Shown in pieces: positions 6,369 to 14,279 of a DNA stretch of 14,788 nt. Below the pieces are notes generated by a model. That model had not been told where the DNA came from. It made no database searches and saw nothing but the letters and a program-made list of their open reading frames with translations. Source of the DNA: UBA8437 sp003445035. GTDB lineage: Bacteria; Planctomycetota; Planctomycetia; Planctomycetales; Planctomycetaceae. Positions within the stretch are counted from its first letter, which is position 1, and each line of letters begins with the position of its first letter. The position numbers and the translations under genes were made by a program. Location: assembly GCA_937901285.1 (NCBI GenBank), contig CALCHI010000200.1:1-14788 (forward strand), written 5' to 3'.

Positions 6369-8252
6369 ATGACACCAACCGGCAGTAGTGTGCCACGTTC
6401 GATCCTGGCGACCGTGCTCGCTGCGGTTACCCTGTTCGCCACCTCCGGCACGGTCAGTGGTGAGGATCGCCCACTGCCGCAGACGACTCACATCGTCACG
6501 CTGGGCGATTCGATCACCAACGGCGAACGGCGGGGAGTGACCGCCGAGCAGACATTCGCCTCGCTGATCGAGTCCAGCCTCCTGGTCGCCGGCCGTCCGG
6601 TTCGTGTGACCAATGTCGGAATCGGAGGCGAGAGGACCGACCAGGCACTGGCCAGGCTCGGGAAGGTGCTGGCGCTGAAACCGGACGTGGTCACGATCAT
6701 GTACGGCACCAACGACAGTTATGTCGACCAGGGACAGACGGCCAGCCGGTTGTCCCTGGATCGCTACCGGGACAACCTGGTTCAACTGGTCACCGAATTG
6801 CTCCGACGCGACATCAGGCCGGTGCTGATGACCGAGCCTCGGTGGGCCGATGACGTGAAGCCCAACGGTGTCGGCGAGCACCCCAACGTGAGGCTGGAAA
6901 AGTACGTCAAGGCCTGTCGCGAGGTCGCGGCCTTGTGGCACGTGACCCTGGTCGATCACTTCTCGCGGTGGTCCGAGGCCAAGACCGACGGGGTCACGCT
7001 GCGAGGCTGGACGACCGACGGATGCCATCCCAATCCCTTCGGTCATCGTGTGCTGGCCGCAACGATGCTGCCGGCACTCGAGACACCGCTGGCTCACAGT
7101 ACGCGAATCCGTGAACGGATGTTGCGGGTCGACCGACCCGTCCGTGTCGTCTGCTTCGGCGACAGCGTGACAGGTGTCTACTACCACACCGGCAGCCGCC
7201 GGGCCTACACGGCCATGCTCGGGCTGGCACTCGAAGCGGCTGTGCCCGGAACCCGTGTCCGGGCGATCAATGCCGGCATCAGCGGTCACACGACCGCCGA
7301 CGGGCTGTCGCGGATCGACAAGGACGTCCTGGCCCACAAGCCCGACATCGTCACCGTGATGTTCGGTCTCAATGACATGGTGAGAGTGTCTCCGGCCGAT
7401 TACCGGAAGAATCTCATCACCATCGTTGGCCGGTGCCGGAAGATCGGAGCCGAGGTGGTTCTGGCGACTCCCAACAACGTGATCGACACGCCCCGTCGTC
7501 CGACAGATCGACTGGTCGAGTACTGTGATGTCGTTCGTTCGGTCGGCCGCGAACTGGAGGTGCCCGTCTGCGACTGTTTTCGAGGATACGACGCGATACG
7601 GCATCACGATCGCCGGGACTGGCGGTTGCTGATGAGCGACCAGATTCACCCGAACATGGATGGCCATCGCCGGATTGCCCGGCAGTTGGCACGCGCGATC
7701 ACCGGTCGCCGTGTCAGCCTGGCGGATGTTCACCCCGTCGAACCGGCCATTCCACGCACGCTGTCGCTGTTGAAGGCCGGTCGGCCGATTCGCGTGTTGG
7801 CGATGCCTCCCTTTGACTCATCGATCGCCGGCGTGCTGCAGAAGCTCAAGCCCGGCGTCGAGGTCGAGGTGACCCGCTGGCCCGTCGGGGGACAGTCGCT
7901 GAAGAAGATCGAGCAGGAGGCGGCGAAACGGGTGCGGTCGATGAAACCCGATCTCGTACTGGTCGCCGTGCCGCGCAACGCCGAAGCCGCGTCGGAAGAG
8001 GAGTTCATCAACGCCTTCTCCTGGATCATGAACCACTCACTGAGCTTCTCGTACCAGCAATGGGACTGCGTGATGATTCACCCCTCGGTTGGCGATCCGG
8101 GCGGGGACGAGGCCGGCCGGGATAAACTGGTCCGTCGCCTGGTTCGTGCCCAGGATCTGCAACTGGTGGATCGGCCGGTGGGCAGCCGAGCCGATTCGGT
8201 GAAGATTCTTGAGGATTGGATTCGCCGGCAATGGATGCCAGAATCAAGGTGA
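6369..8252 (+). CDS. Secreted tandem SGNH/GDSL hydrolase with a degenerate third domain
   Basis: A predicted esterase or lipase-type hydrolase; SGNH enzymes commonly remove acetyl groups from glycans or hydrolyse lipid esters. It has 627 residues, about three times a single-domain enzyme. Residues 1-31 form a Sec-type signal (hydrophobic 12-24). Domain 1 (about 40-240) has GDSIT with Ser48, the VGIGG block at 83-87, GTND with Asn115, and DGCHP with Asp217 and His220. Domain 2 (about 256-446) has GDSVT with Ser266, the NAGISG block at 301-306, GLND with Asn335, and DQIHP with Asp424 and His427. Both look catalytically complete. Domain 3 (about 472-620) keeps the fold pattern but has FDSS instead of GDSx, GGQS and an Asn in VPRN, and lacks the DxxH block. 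GGAG at 6354-6357 serves ATG 6369, six bases after the oxidoreductase stop. The natural substrate is unknown; neighbours suggest a decorated polysaccharide. Confidence 0.92.
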   Translation: MTPTGSSVPRSILATVLAAVTLFATSGTVSGEDRPLPQTTHIVTLGDSITNGERRGVTAEQTFASLIESSLLVAGRPVRVTNVGIGGERTDQALARLGKVLALKPDVVTIMYGTNDSYVDQGQTASRLSLDRYRDNLVQLVTELLRRDIRPVLMTEPRWADDVKPNGVGEHPNVRLEKYVKACREVAALWHVTLVDHFSRWSEAKTDGVTLRGWTTDGCHPNPFGHRVLAATMLPALETPLAHSTRIRERMLRVDRPVRVVCFGDSVTGVYYHTGSRRAYTAMLGLALEAAVPGTRVRAINAGISGHTTADGLSRIDKDVLAHKPDIVTVMFGLNDMVRVSPADYRKNLITIVGRCRKIGAEVVLATPNNVIDTPRRPTDRLVEYCDVVRSVGRELEVPVCDCFRGYDAIRHHDRRDWRLLMSDQIHPNMDGHRRIARQLARAITGRRVSLADVHPVEPAIPRTLSLLKAGRPIRVLAMPPFDSSIAGVLQKLKPGVEVEVTRWPVGGQSLKKIEQEAAKRVRSMKPDLVLVAVPRNAEAASEEEFINAFSWIMNHSLSFSYQQWDCVMIHPSVGDPGGDEAGRDKLVRRLVRAQDLQLVDRPVGSRADSVKILEDWIRRQWMPESR

Positions 8253-8277
8253 CCCGCGGATTGTCCGAGTGAAATGT

Positions 8278-8289
8278 GGGAACGGCGTG
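8278..8289 (+). promoter_or_regulatory. Ribosome-binding site and non-ATG start that fix the PSD1 N-terminus
   Basis: GGGA at 8278-8281 lies five bases before GTG 8287 and eight before GTG 8290. Starting here gives an N-terminus that reads as a signal peptide. Earlier in-frame candidates (TTG 8209, inside the upstream gene, and GTG 8269) have no well-placed Shine-Dalgarno and would push the hydrophobic segment deep into the protein. There is no in-frame ATG in this region. Confidence 0.5.
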
Positions 8290-11200
8290 GTGTTGAAACC
8301 GGCTCGTGAATGGATCCGATCTGCCGCCACCTGCGTGGTGGTTGCCTTGCTGGGCCTGGTTGTTCAGGCACCGACCGAAGCGGCCGAACGATCGGCCGAA
8401 CTGCGGCGATTTGAGGGCAAGATCCGTCCGCTGCTGGTGACCCGCTGCGGCAAGTGTCACTCGGGACCCAAGCCCAAGGGGGGGCTGGACCTGGTCCGGG
8501 TTACAGGGCTGATGAATGGAGGTCGGTCGGGACCGGTTGTCGTGCCGGGGAATCCGACCGGCAGCCTGTTGATGCAGGCCATCCGTCGCCAGGGAAAAGG
8601 ACGCATGCCGCCGGACGCACCGCTTGAGGAATCGCAGATTCTGGAGCTGGTGACCTGGGTCAAGAATGGCGCGGTTGTCCCGGGTGCGGATGACAAGGGG
8701 ACCCGGAAAACCGGGAGCACGATCACCGGGGACGACCGCGACTGGTGGTCGTTCCGGTCGTTGGATCCGGGACGTGTGCCCGTGACACCCGGCGACCAAT
8801 GGTCCCGGACGCCGATCGACCGATACATCCTGGCTCGTCTGAGAGAGGAGAAACTGGCACCGTCTCCGGAGGCCTCCCGTCGAACGTGGATTCGTCGTGC
8901 CACGTTTGACCTGTGGGGACTGCCGCCGACGCCCGAGGCCGTGAGGGCGTTCGAGGTGGACCAGGCCTCCGGGGCGTTCGCGCGGGTCGTGGACCGCCTG
9001 TTGGCATCGCCCCGTTACGGGGAACGCTGGTCCCGGCACTGGCTGGACGTCGTTCGCTACGCCGACACCAACGGCGGCGGTTTTGACTACGTCTACCCCA
9101 CCGCCTGGCGGTATCGCGACTACGTGGTCCGCGCCTTCAATCGAGACACGCCCTACGACCGCTTCCTGCTCGAGCAACTGGCCGGTGACCTGCTGGAGCC
9201 GTCGCAGGATGACCAGCGGGAAGTCGACCGGTTGCTGGCCACCGGCATGCTGACCCTGGCGCCCAAGGGCCTGGGGACCCAGGACAAGGAACAGATGGCC
9301 ATGGATGTCGTCGACGACCAGATCGATGTGCTGGGCCGTTCATTGATGGGTCTGACGTTAGCTTGTGCCCGGTGTCACGACCATAAGTTTGACCCGGTGC
9401 TGACAGCCGACTACTACGCCCTGGCGGGAATTTTCCGCAGCACCGTGTCGGTGCAAGACATGGACAAGAATCCCTCGTACTGGCCCGAACGCTCGCTGGA
9501 GGCTCCGTCGATCAGCCGGGCCAGGAAGCGGCACGCTGAGGAGACCAAAGAGGTGGCGGCGGGGATGTCGAAAATCATCACCACCGGCAACAAGCGGGTG
9601 ATCGACGACGCGAGAAAACGGTTGCCCGAGTACCTGCTGGCCGCGGCCGCCATCTATCACACGCGTGGCGATCGGGCTGCGGTGGCTCACTGGCCGTTCG
9701 ATGCGGCAACCGGAAAGACAGTCGTTGCGACGGTGGGGCCCGGCGGTCGTCTCGCCAATGTCTCGCCCCAGGCTCCCGAGAAGGTTCCCACCCGTGTCGA
9801 GGATGGGCAGATCGGGCGGGCTCTGCGGTTCGGGAAGGGGCGGGTCGTCGAGGCCGATGCGAAAGCCCTTCAGCCACTGGCGTTCGCGAAGAACGGGGAC
9901 TTCAGTGTCTCGACCTGGATTCGGGCACCGAAGGGCTACACGCCCAGGACGGCGGACTCGGTCGTCGCGGCGACGTTCAAGTCACAGGCGATGTGGTTCA
10001 TCGCGTTGAGGCCGGGGCCCTACAACGGCGTTTATCTCAGGCATTACAGTGGAACGTCATCGGTTGATATCAAGCCGTCGTCGGATCAACTCCCGTTGCT
10101 GGTCGACGGGAAGTGGCATCACCTGGTCGTGACCTCCGATCGCGATGCTGACGGGATCATGTATCTCGATGGTCGGGTGGTGGGTCGCACCCCGATCAAG
10201 GCTGTCAGTTCGATTGCCGATTTCGGTGCGCCGGTTGCGTTGAAACTCGGAGCGTCGACGAACGGTTTTGCCGGAGATCTCGATGACGTCGCCATCTGGG
10301 ACCGGGTGATCGATGCGGCCGAGGTCACGCGACTGTTTCAGCAGGGGACGCGGGAGGAGGTTCGGCTGGATGTGGCGGTCGTCGAACGCAAGCGAACCCG
10401 GAAGAAGGCGACCGTGTCGGTCGAGGAGTTGCTGAAACGGCATCGCCTGGTTCCCAGCATCGCTCGGCGATTGTCTCGCGAACTAATCGCAGCGGCCGGC
10501 CGGAAAACGTCTGTGCTTCATCCGTTGACCGGCGAGCTTCCGCCGGATGTCGACCAGGTCAGGGCCCGGGTGGACCTGGACAGTCCGGCACTGGGTAAGC
10601 GGCTGTCGGCCAAGGGTGGTCTGCTTGTTCCCGGAACCGACGCCCAGGCGTTCTATCTTCCCGAAGTTCGGAAACAACTGGTTGCGTTGCAGGCGCGATC
10701 GCGTCAGCTGGCGGCCGTTGTCTTTCCCAAGTTGAACTCGGCGATGATCGCTTTCGATGACAAGAAACCCGTCGATCTGCGGGTGCACGTGGCCGGGGAC
10801 AACCGTCGACTCGGGGATGTTGCCCCGCGGGGCTTCCCGGTTGTTTTTCTGGATCCGGATCGGTCTGAGGAGAAGATTGCTGCTGGAACCAGCGGTCGGC
10901 TTGAACTGGCGCGATGGCTCACACGTCCCGAGCATCCGCTGACGGCCCGGGTGATGGTCAACCGGATCTGGGGATGGCATTTTGGCGAGGGACTGGTCCG
11001 GACTCCGGACAACTTCGGTCAACTGGGCGAGGAGCCCACGCACCCGCATTTGCTGGACCACCTGGCGAGGACGTTTGTTCGGGATGGCTGGTCGCTGAAG
11101 CGGTTGCATCGGCGGATCATGCTCTCTTCGGTCTACCGCCAGGCGAGCAAGTCACGTGAGTCGGCGCAGGTTGTCGATGCTGACAACCGTTTCCTGTGGC

Positions 11201-11748
11201 GGATGAGTCGTCGGCGTCTTGAGGCCGAGCCGTTCCGTGACGCGATGCTGGCTGTGGCCGGCGGGATGGATTCCCAGATGTTCGGGACGTTCCAGACGTG
11301 GAAACCGAAGGTCTTCAGTGTCGACGACGCCAACAACGAGACGGCCAACTTCCGGACAAGGCGTCGCAGTCTCTACATGCCCGTGGTGAGGACGACGTTG
11401 CACGAGATGATGGAGTTGTTTGACGTGGGAGACCCCAACTCGATCACTTCGCGGCGATCCAACACCACGGTGGCTCACCAGGCGCTGTTCCTGTTGAACA
11501 ACGAGTTTGTGCAGGAACAAGCTCGCGGGCTGGCTGACAGGGTGCTGGCCGTTTCCGGCGACCAGGGGCGACAGATCGAGCAGGCGTGGTGGCTGACGCT
11601 GTCTCGGCCACCGACATCGGCCGAGAGTTCACGGGCCAGTGCTTTCCTGGCGGCGTCGCGGAAGACGCCGGGAGGCGATTCGCGGAAGGCCTGGACGTCT
11701 CTGGCCGCAGCTTTGTTTAGTCTCAACGAGTTCCTTTTTATAGACTAG
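8287..11748 (+). CDS. PSD1-type protein: PSCyt1 cytochrome, DUF1549, LamG and DUF1553 domains
   Basis: A large exported planctomycete protein of unknown reaction, 1153 residues from GTG 8287. An N-terminal signal (hydrophobic about 13-26, then AEA) leads to PSCyt1 (about 45-130), with CGKCH at 54-58 for covalent haem c and a RMPP segment (Met107) as likely axial ligand. DUF1549 follows (about 177-382): IDRYILARL near its start, RYGERWSRHWLD at 243-254, and CARCH at 360-364. A concanavalin-like LamG domain (about 460-686) shows VAHWPFD, GKWHHLVVT and DLDDVAIWDR. DUF1553 occupies the C-terminus (about 868-1134), with NRIWGWHFG and RFLWRM, ending SLNEFLFID. Such proteins are nearly always paired with DUF1501, as here with the next gene six bases on. 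A redox role in or outside the periplasm is plausible from the haem motif. LamG suggests glycan or protein binding. Both roles are inference. Start uncertain by up to 26 codons. Confidence 0.94.
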   Translation: MVLKPAREWIRSAATCVVVALLGLVVQAPTEAAERSAELRRFEGKIRPLLVTRCGKCHSGPKPKGGLDLVRVTGLMNGGRSGPVVVPGNPTGSLLMQAIRRQGKGRMPPDAPLEESQILELVTWVKNGAVVPGADDKGTRKTGSTITGDDRDWWSFRSLDPGRVPVTPGDQWSRTPIDRYILARLREEKLAPSPEASRRTWIRRATFDLWGLPPTPEAVRAFEVDQASGAFARVVDRLLASPRYGERWSRHWLDVVRYADTNGGGFDYVYPTAWRYRDYVVRAFNRDTPYDRFLLEQLAGDLLEPSQDDQREVDRLLATGMLTLAPKGLGTQDKEQMAMDVVDDQIDVLGRSLMGLTLACARCHDHKFDPVLTADYYALAGIFRSTVSVQDMDKNPSYWPERSLEAPSISRARKRHAEETKEVAAGMSKIITTGNKRVIDDARKRLPEYLLAAAAIYHTRGDRAAVAHWPFDAATGKTVVATVGPGGRLANVSPQAPEKVPTRVEDGQIGRALRFGKGRVVEADAKALQPLAFAKNGDFSVSTWIRAPKGYTPRTADSVVAATFKSQAMWFIALRPGPYNGVYLRHYSGTSSVDIKPSSDQLPLLVDGKWHHLVVTSDRDADGIMYLDGRVVGRTPIKAVSSIADFGAPVALKLGASTNGFAGDLDDVAIWDRVIDAAEVTRLFQQGTREEVRLDVAVVERKRTRKKATVSVEELLKRHRLVPSIARRLSRELIAAAGRKTSVLHPLTGELPPDVDQVRARVDLDSPALGKRLSAKGGLLVPGTDAQAFYLPEVRKQLVALQARSRQLAAVVFPKLNSAMIAFDDKKPVDLRVHVAGDNRRLGDVAPRGFPVVFLDPDRSEEKIAAGTSGRLELARWLTRPEHPLTARVMVNRIWGWHFGEGLVRTPDNFGQLGEEPTHPHLLDHLARTFVRDGWSLKRLHRRIMLSSVYRQASKSRESAQVVDADNRFLWRMSRRRLEAEPFRDAMLAVAGGMDSQMFGTFQTWKPKVFSVDDANNETANFRTRRRSLYMPVVRTTLHEMMELFDVGDPNSITSRRSNTTVAHQALFLLNNEFVQEQARGLADRVLAVSGDQGRQIEQAWWLTLSRPPTSAESSRASAFLAASRKTPGGDSRKAWTSLAAALFSLNEFLFID

Positions 11749-11752
11749 GAAG
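11747..11752 (+). promoter_or_regulatory. Shine-Dalgarno overlapping the PSD1 stop codon
   Basis: AGGAAG shares two bases with the TAG at 11746-11748 and lies two bases before ATG 11755. This tight arrangement implies translational coupling of the DUF1501 gene to its PSD1 partner, consistent with a stoichiometric pair. Confidence 0.6.
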
Positions 11753-11754
11753 TC

Positions 11755-13191
11755 ATGGAATCTCCTGGACCGATCACTCATCGCGAGTTGTCCGGCCTCA
11801 GCCGCCGTCAATGGCTGTCGCGCGCCGGTTGCGGTTTCGGTGGATTGGCGTTTTCCGCATTGGCCACCTCCCAATCGTTGTTGGCCGAGACCTCCGCGAG
11901 GCCCCAGGGGACCCATTTCCCGGCGAGAGCCAAGCAGGTCATTTTCCTCTACATGCACGGTGGGTGTTCCCACATCGACTCGTGGGACCACAAGCCATCA
12001 CTGGTTCGTCGCGATGGGCAGACATTGCCCGACTCGATCAACACCGGACGAAACAAGTTCAACCAGTCGCTGAAGAAGCTCATGCAGCCGCCATGGCGTT
12101 TCCGCCAGCACGGGCAGAGTGGCCTGTGGGGCAGCGAACTGTTTCGCGAGACCAACACGCGGATGGACGATCTCTGTTTCCTGTACTCGATGTACAGCAA
12201 CAACAACGCGCACACGCCGGCGACACTCGAACTGCACACCGGGTCCCAGACGTTGATGCGTCCGAGCATCGGTTCGTGGATCAACTATGGCCTGGGAGCC
12301 ATGGCCGACGACCTTCCCGGATTTGTCACCATCTGCCCACCTCTGACCTACGGGGGACAACGGAACTTCGGATCTGCGTTTCTCCCGGCGTCCAACCAGG
12401 GCACGATGATCGGCACCAACCGCTTGCCGGTGGCCCAGTCGCGGGTCCGCAATATCCGCGCCGCCAAGTCGGCCGGTGAGCAGCGGAGGTTGATTGACTT
12501 TATCGCGGCTTCGAATCGCGAACAGCAGCAGGCCGGTGCTGACAGCACCCTGGAAGCTCGCATCAAGTCGTTTGAACTCGCATTCCGCATGCAGCAGGCG
12601 GTACCCGAGGTGATGGACCTGGCCCAGGAGTCCCAGGCGACCCAGAAGCTGTACGGGATCGACAACAAGACGACCGAAAACTATGGACGCGAGTTGTTGC
12701 TGGCCCGCCGGCTGGTCGAGCGTGGAGTACGTTTTGTGCACGTGGCTCACACGGGTGGCCGGGGAGGGCGTTGGGACCAGCATTCGAACCTCAAGGGTGC
12801 CCACGAAACCAACGCACGCAGTTGCGACAAGCCGATCGCGGGGTTGATCGCCGACCTGAAACAGCGGGGGCTGCTCGAGGAGACGCTGGTTGTCTGGAGC
12901 ACCGAGTTCGGGCGTACACCCGAGCGACAGGGTGGCAATGGCCGCGGTCATCACGCCCAGGGATTCACTTTCTGGCTGTCCGGTGGCGGGGTGAAGTCCG
13001 GGTTCGGGTACGGGGCGACCGACGAGTTCGGTTATCACGCGGTCGACAAGCCGGTCAGTATCCATGACCTGCACGCGACGATCCTGCACCTGATGGGGCT
13101 TGATCACACGCGATTGACCTATCGCTATTCGGGGCGAGACTTCCGCCTGACCGATGTTCACGGTCGCGTGTTGCACGACGTCCTGGCTTGA
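11755..13191 (+). CDS. DUF1501 family protein, partner of the PSD1 protein
   Basis: 478 residues, complete. SRRQWLSRAGCGFGG at 16-30 followed by a hydrophobic run to about residue 44 reads as a Tat signal, so the protein should be exported folded, possibly with metals bound. Alkaline phosphatase-superfamily marks are MHGGCSHIDSWDHKP at 67-81, YGGQRNFGSAFLPAS at 199-213, WDQH at 340-343, TEFGRTP at 383-389 and GRGHHAQGF at 397-405, then LHATILHLMGLDH and GRDFRLTDV near the end. The first HGG..H.D block and the His pair are the likely metal ligands by analogy. The usual GRDHH here reads GRGHH, whereas the paralogue at 1-1044 keeps the Asp. The gene follows the PSD1 stop by six bases with an overlapping ribosome-binding site, so the two are almost surely made together. 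Reaction and substrate unknown. Confidence 0.94.
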   Translation: MESPGPITHRELSGLSRRQWLSRAGCGFGGLAFSALATSQSLLAETSARPQGTHFPARAKQVIFLYMHGGCSHIDSWDHKPSLVRRDGQTLPDSINTGRNKFNQSLKKLMQPPWRFRQHGQSGLWGSELFRETNTRMDDLCFLYSMYSNNNAHTPATLELHTGSQTLMRPSIGSWINYGLGAMADDLPGFVTICPPLTYGGQRNFGSAFLPASNQGTMIGTNRLPVAQSRVRNIRAAKSAGEQRRLIDFIAASNREQQQAGADSTLEARIKSFELAFRMQQAVPEVMDLAQESQATQKLYGIDNKTTENYGRELLLARRLVERGVRFVHVAHTGGRGGRWDQHSNLKGAHETNARSCDKPIAGLIADLKQRGLLEETLVVWSTEFGRTPERQGGNGRGHHAQGFTFWLSGGGVKSGFGYGATDEFGYHAVDKPVSIHDLHATILHLMGLDHTRLTYRYSGRDFRLTDVHGRVLHDVLA

Positions 13192-13203
13192 GGCCGTTGC
13201 GGG

Positions 13204-14118
13204 TCAGCGTGTCTCGCGGGTGATCACGAAGTGACGGTGTTTTACCGTTGCCTTCTCGACGAGCAGCCTCGGCCTGGCAGCAAACGAGTCGGCGATCACA
13301 CGGGCCCGGTCCGGGCTGTAGCCTCCGCCGTGAGCATGCAGCAGGTATCGGAGCACCAGTGGTGCGTTTTGCTTCAGCACGCGCGATTTCGTACGACAGA
13401 CACCGGCCCCCATCCAGCCGTCCTCCCGGACGTGCCATTTCGAGGGGTAGCCGGAGTTGTCGGGGTGGTCGAAGTAGGTGACTCCTTCGGTGTGGCCACC
13501 CGGCACAGGGCCACTGTAGTCCACCCAGCGGCAGGCCTTGCCGAAGATGGCCGGTTCGTGCACACGGCCTTCGCTGTCGGTCAGTGTGCCGCCTCCGAAG
13601 TGCTCGGAGATGTTGGCAGCTACGCGAACAGCCAGAAAACCGAAGTTGGTTTGTCCCAGTTCGAGCGTTTCGGCCGTGGGGACGAATGTCGACTGCAACT
13701 CGAGAAACGTTTCACCGTCGGGACCGGGACGGACAGCCGCCGCCAGATCCTGCTGGATCAGCGGCCGAGGTTCGTGGCCGTCGTACCATCCCAATCGCAC
13801 GGCCATCAAAGCCTCGTCGTCGCCGTCACTGTAGGCCAGCCACTCGCTTTGTCGGATCCGAGAATCGGTGGTGTTGGACCAGAAATCGATGCCGAGCACC
13901 TTGGCATGAGCGAACCAGACGGATCGGTGATGATCGTGGTCGGGAGCCCCGGGGTGCCCCATGCGTGTCAGCGACTGTCCCGAAGGTCCGTTGAAGGGAT
14001 AAAAGAATGGTCGCTGGGCGGCGGATCCGAAATGCCAGCGGGTTCGCTCGGTGGCGTCGATTTCGACCGAGACCTGGTCGTCGGGCAACGGGATGACTCG
14101 GCAGCGAGGCGACGGCAT
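13204..14118 (-). CDS. DUF6807 (PmoA-like) family protein
   Basis: 304 residues on the minus strand, ATG complementary to 14116-14118, with AGGA about eight bases upstream. It matches the planctomycete family formerly called methane oxygenase PmoA (PF14100), now DUF6807. Visible marks are RPFFYPFNGPSG at 36-47, the histidine-rich DHDHHRSVWFAH at 60-71, FGFLAVRVA at 159-167, and a DHPDNSGYPSKWHVRE block at 217-232. No methane oxidation should be inferred; the old name reflects a weak resemblance. The clustered histidines suggest metal or sugar binding, and the family often sits near Gfo/Idh and glycan-degradation genes. There is no signal peptide, so it is probably cytoplasmic. It faces the DUF1501 gene tail to tail with 12 bases between stops, and diverges from the DUF1501 gene at 14280. 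Biochemical role unknown. Confidence 0.9.
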   Translation of the reverse strand: MPSPRCRVIPLPDDQVSVEIDATERTRWHFGSAAQRPFFYPFNGPSGQSLTRMGHPGAPDHDHHRSVWFAHAKVLGIDFWSNTTDSRIRQSEWLAYSDGDDEALMAVRLGWYDGHEPRPLIQQDLAAAVRPGPDGETFLELQSTFVPTAETLELGQTNFGFLAVRVAANISEHFGGGTLTDSEGRVHEPAIFGKACRWVDYSGPVPGGHTEGVTYFDHPDNSGYPSKWHVREDGWMGAGVCRTKSRVLKQNAPLVLRYLLHAHGGGYSPDRARVIADSFAARPRLLVEKATVKHRHFVITRETR

Positions 14119-14214
14119 GGGGAGAATCCTGGTCGGGTGGGTTGCTCAACAAGTAAGGCAGGCCGTCGGCGGCATTTCAATGTCAGCGGGCGGATCGCGT
14201 TGTGTACCGTGTGT

Positions 14215-14228
14215 TGGAGTGAACTCCA
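14215..14228. promoter_or_regulatory. Inverted repeat in the divergent intergenic region
   Basis: TGGAGT and ACTCCA form perfect six-base arms around GA. The repeat lies in the 161-bp gap between the divergent DUF6807 and DUF1501 genes, immediately before a possible -35 element at 14230. Its size and position suit a dimeric repressor or activator site. The symmetry is seen; the function is inference. Confidence 0.4.
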
Positions 14229-14229
14229 T

Positions 14230-14258
14230 TTGTTGCCGATCCCAACAGTGGGTAGAAT
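14230..14258 (+). promoter_or_regulatory. Possible promoter of the 14280 gene
   Basis: TTGTTG (14230-14235) and TAGAAT (14253-14258, 5 of 6 to TATAAT) are separated by 17 bases. The -35 box matches only in its TTG. Initiation near 14265 would leave a very short leader, with the GGAAGG ribosome-binding site at its 5' end, which weakens the case. No convincing promoter for the minus-strand gene was found in the same gap. Confidence 0.25.
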
Positions 14259-14264
14259 CTTCTT

Positions 14265-14270
14265 GGAAGG
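14265..14270 (+). promoter_or_regulatory. Ribosome-binding site deciding a GTG start
   Basis: GGAAGG lies nine bases before GTG 14280. The in-frame TAG at 14253 excludes any earlier start. The later in-frame ATG at 14337 has no comparable Shine-Dalgarno, so GTG 14280 is preferred. Confidence 0.55.
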
Positions 14271-14279
14271 ACCAACCTC

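Larger units (their letters stand above)
5049..13191 (+). other. Predicted four-gene operon: Gfo/Idh, SGNH hydrolase, PSD1 protein, DUF1501 protein
   Basis: Four same-strand genes are separated by 6, 34 and 6 bases, with no terminator-like hairpin seen between them. The last junction has its ribosome-binding site overlapping the preceding stop codon. A terminator precedes the group and a convergent gene follows it, which bounds the unit. Co-transcription is inferred from spacing. No convincing promoter was found in the 65 bases between the terminator and the first ATG. Confidence 0.7.

Noticed and set aside
5829..7733. A 634-codon open frame on the minus strand, and similarly long minus-strand frames at 1871-3355, 3398-4951 and 11998-13176
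   Set aside because: They lie opposite well-supported genes, have no recognisable domains, and are rich in Arg, Gly, Asp, Val and His, as expected from the complement of GC-rich coding sequence.
8209..8286. Longer N-terminus for the PSD1 protein from TTG 8209 or GTG 8269
   Set aside because: These starts lack a well-placed Shine-Dalgarno, the first overlaps the SGNH gene by 44 bases, and both would bury the signal peptide behind a non-hydrophobic extension.
11815..11835. Lipobox at Cys26 of the 11755 protein
   Set aside because: The context is RAGC within a twin-arginine region, with Arg at -3 and no preceding hydrophobic segment. A Tat signal explains it better.
13204..14118. Methane monooxygenase subunit (PmoA) as the function of the minus-strand gene
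   Set aside because: The PmoA name is a legacy label of the PF14100/DUF6807 family. There are no membrane helices and no other pmo genes.
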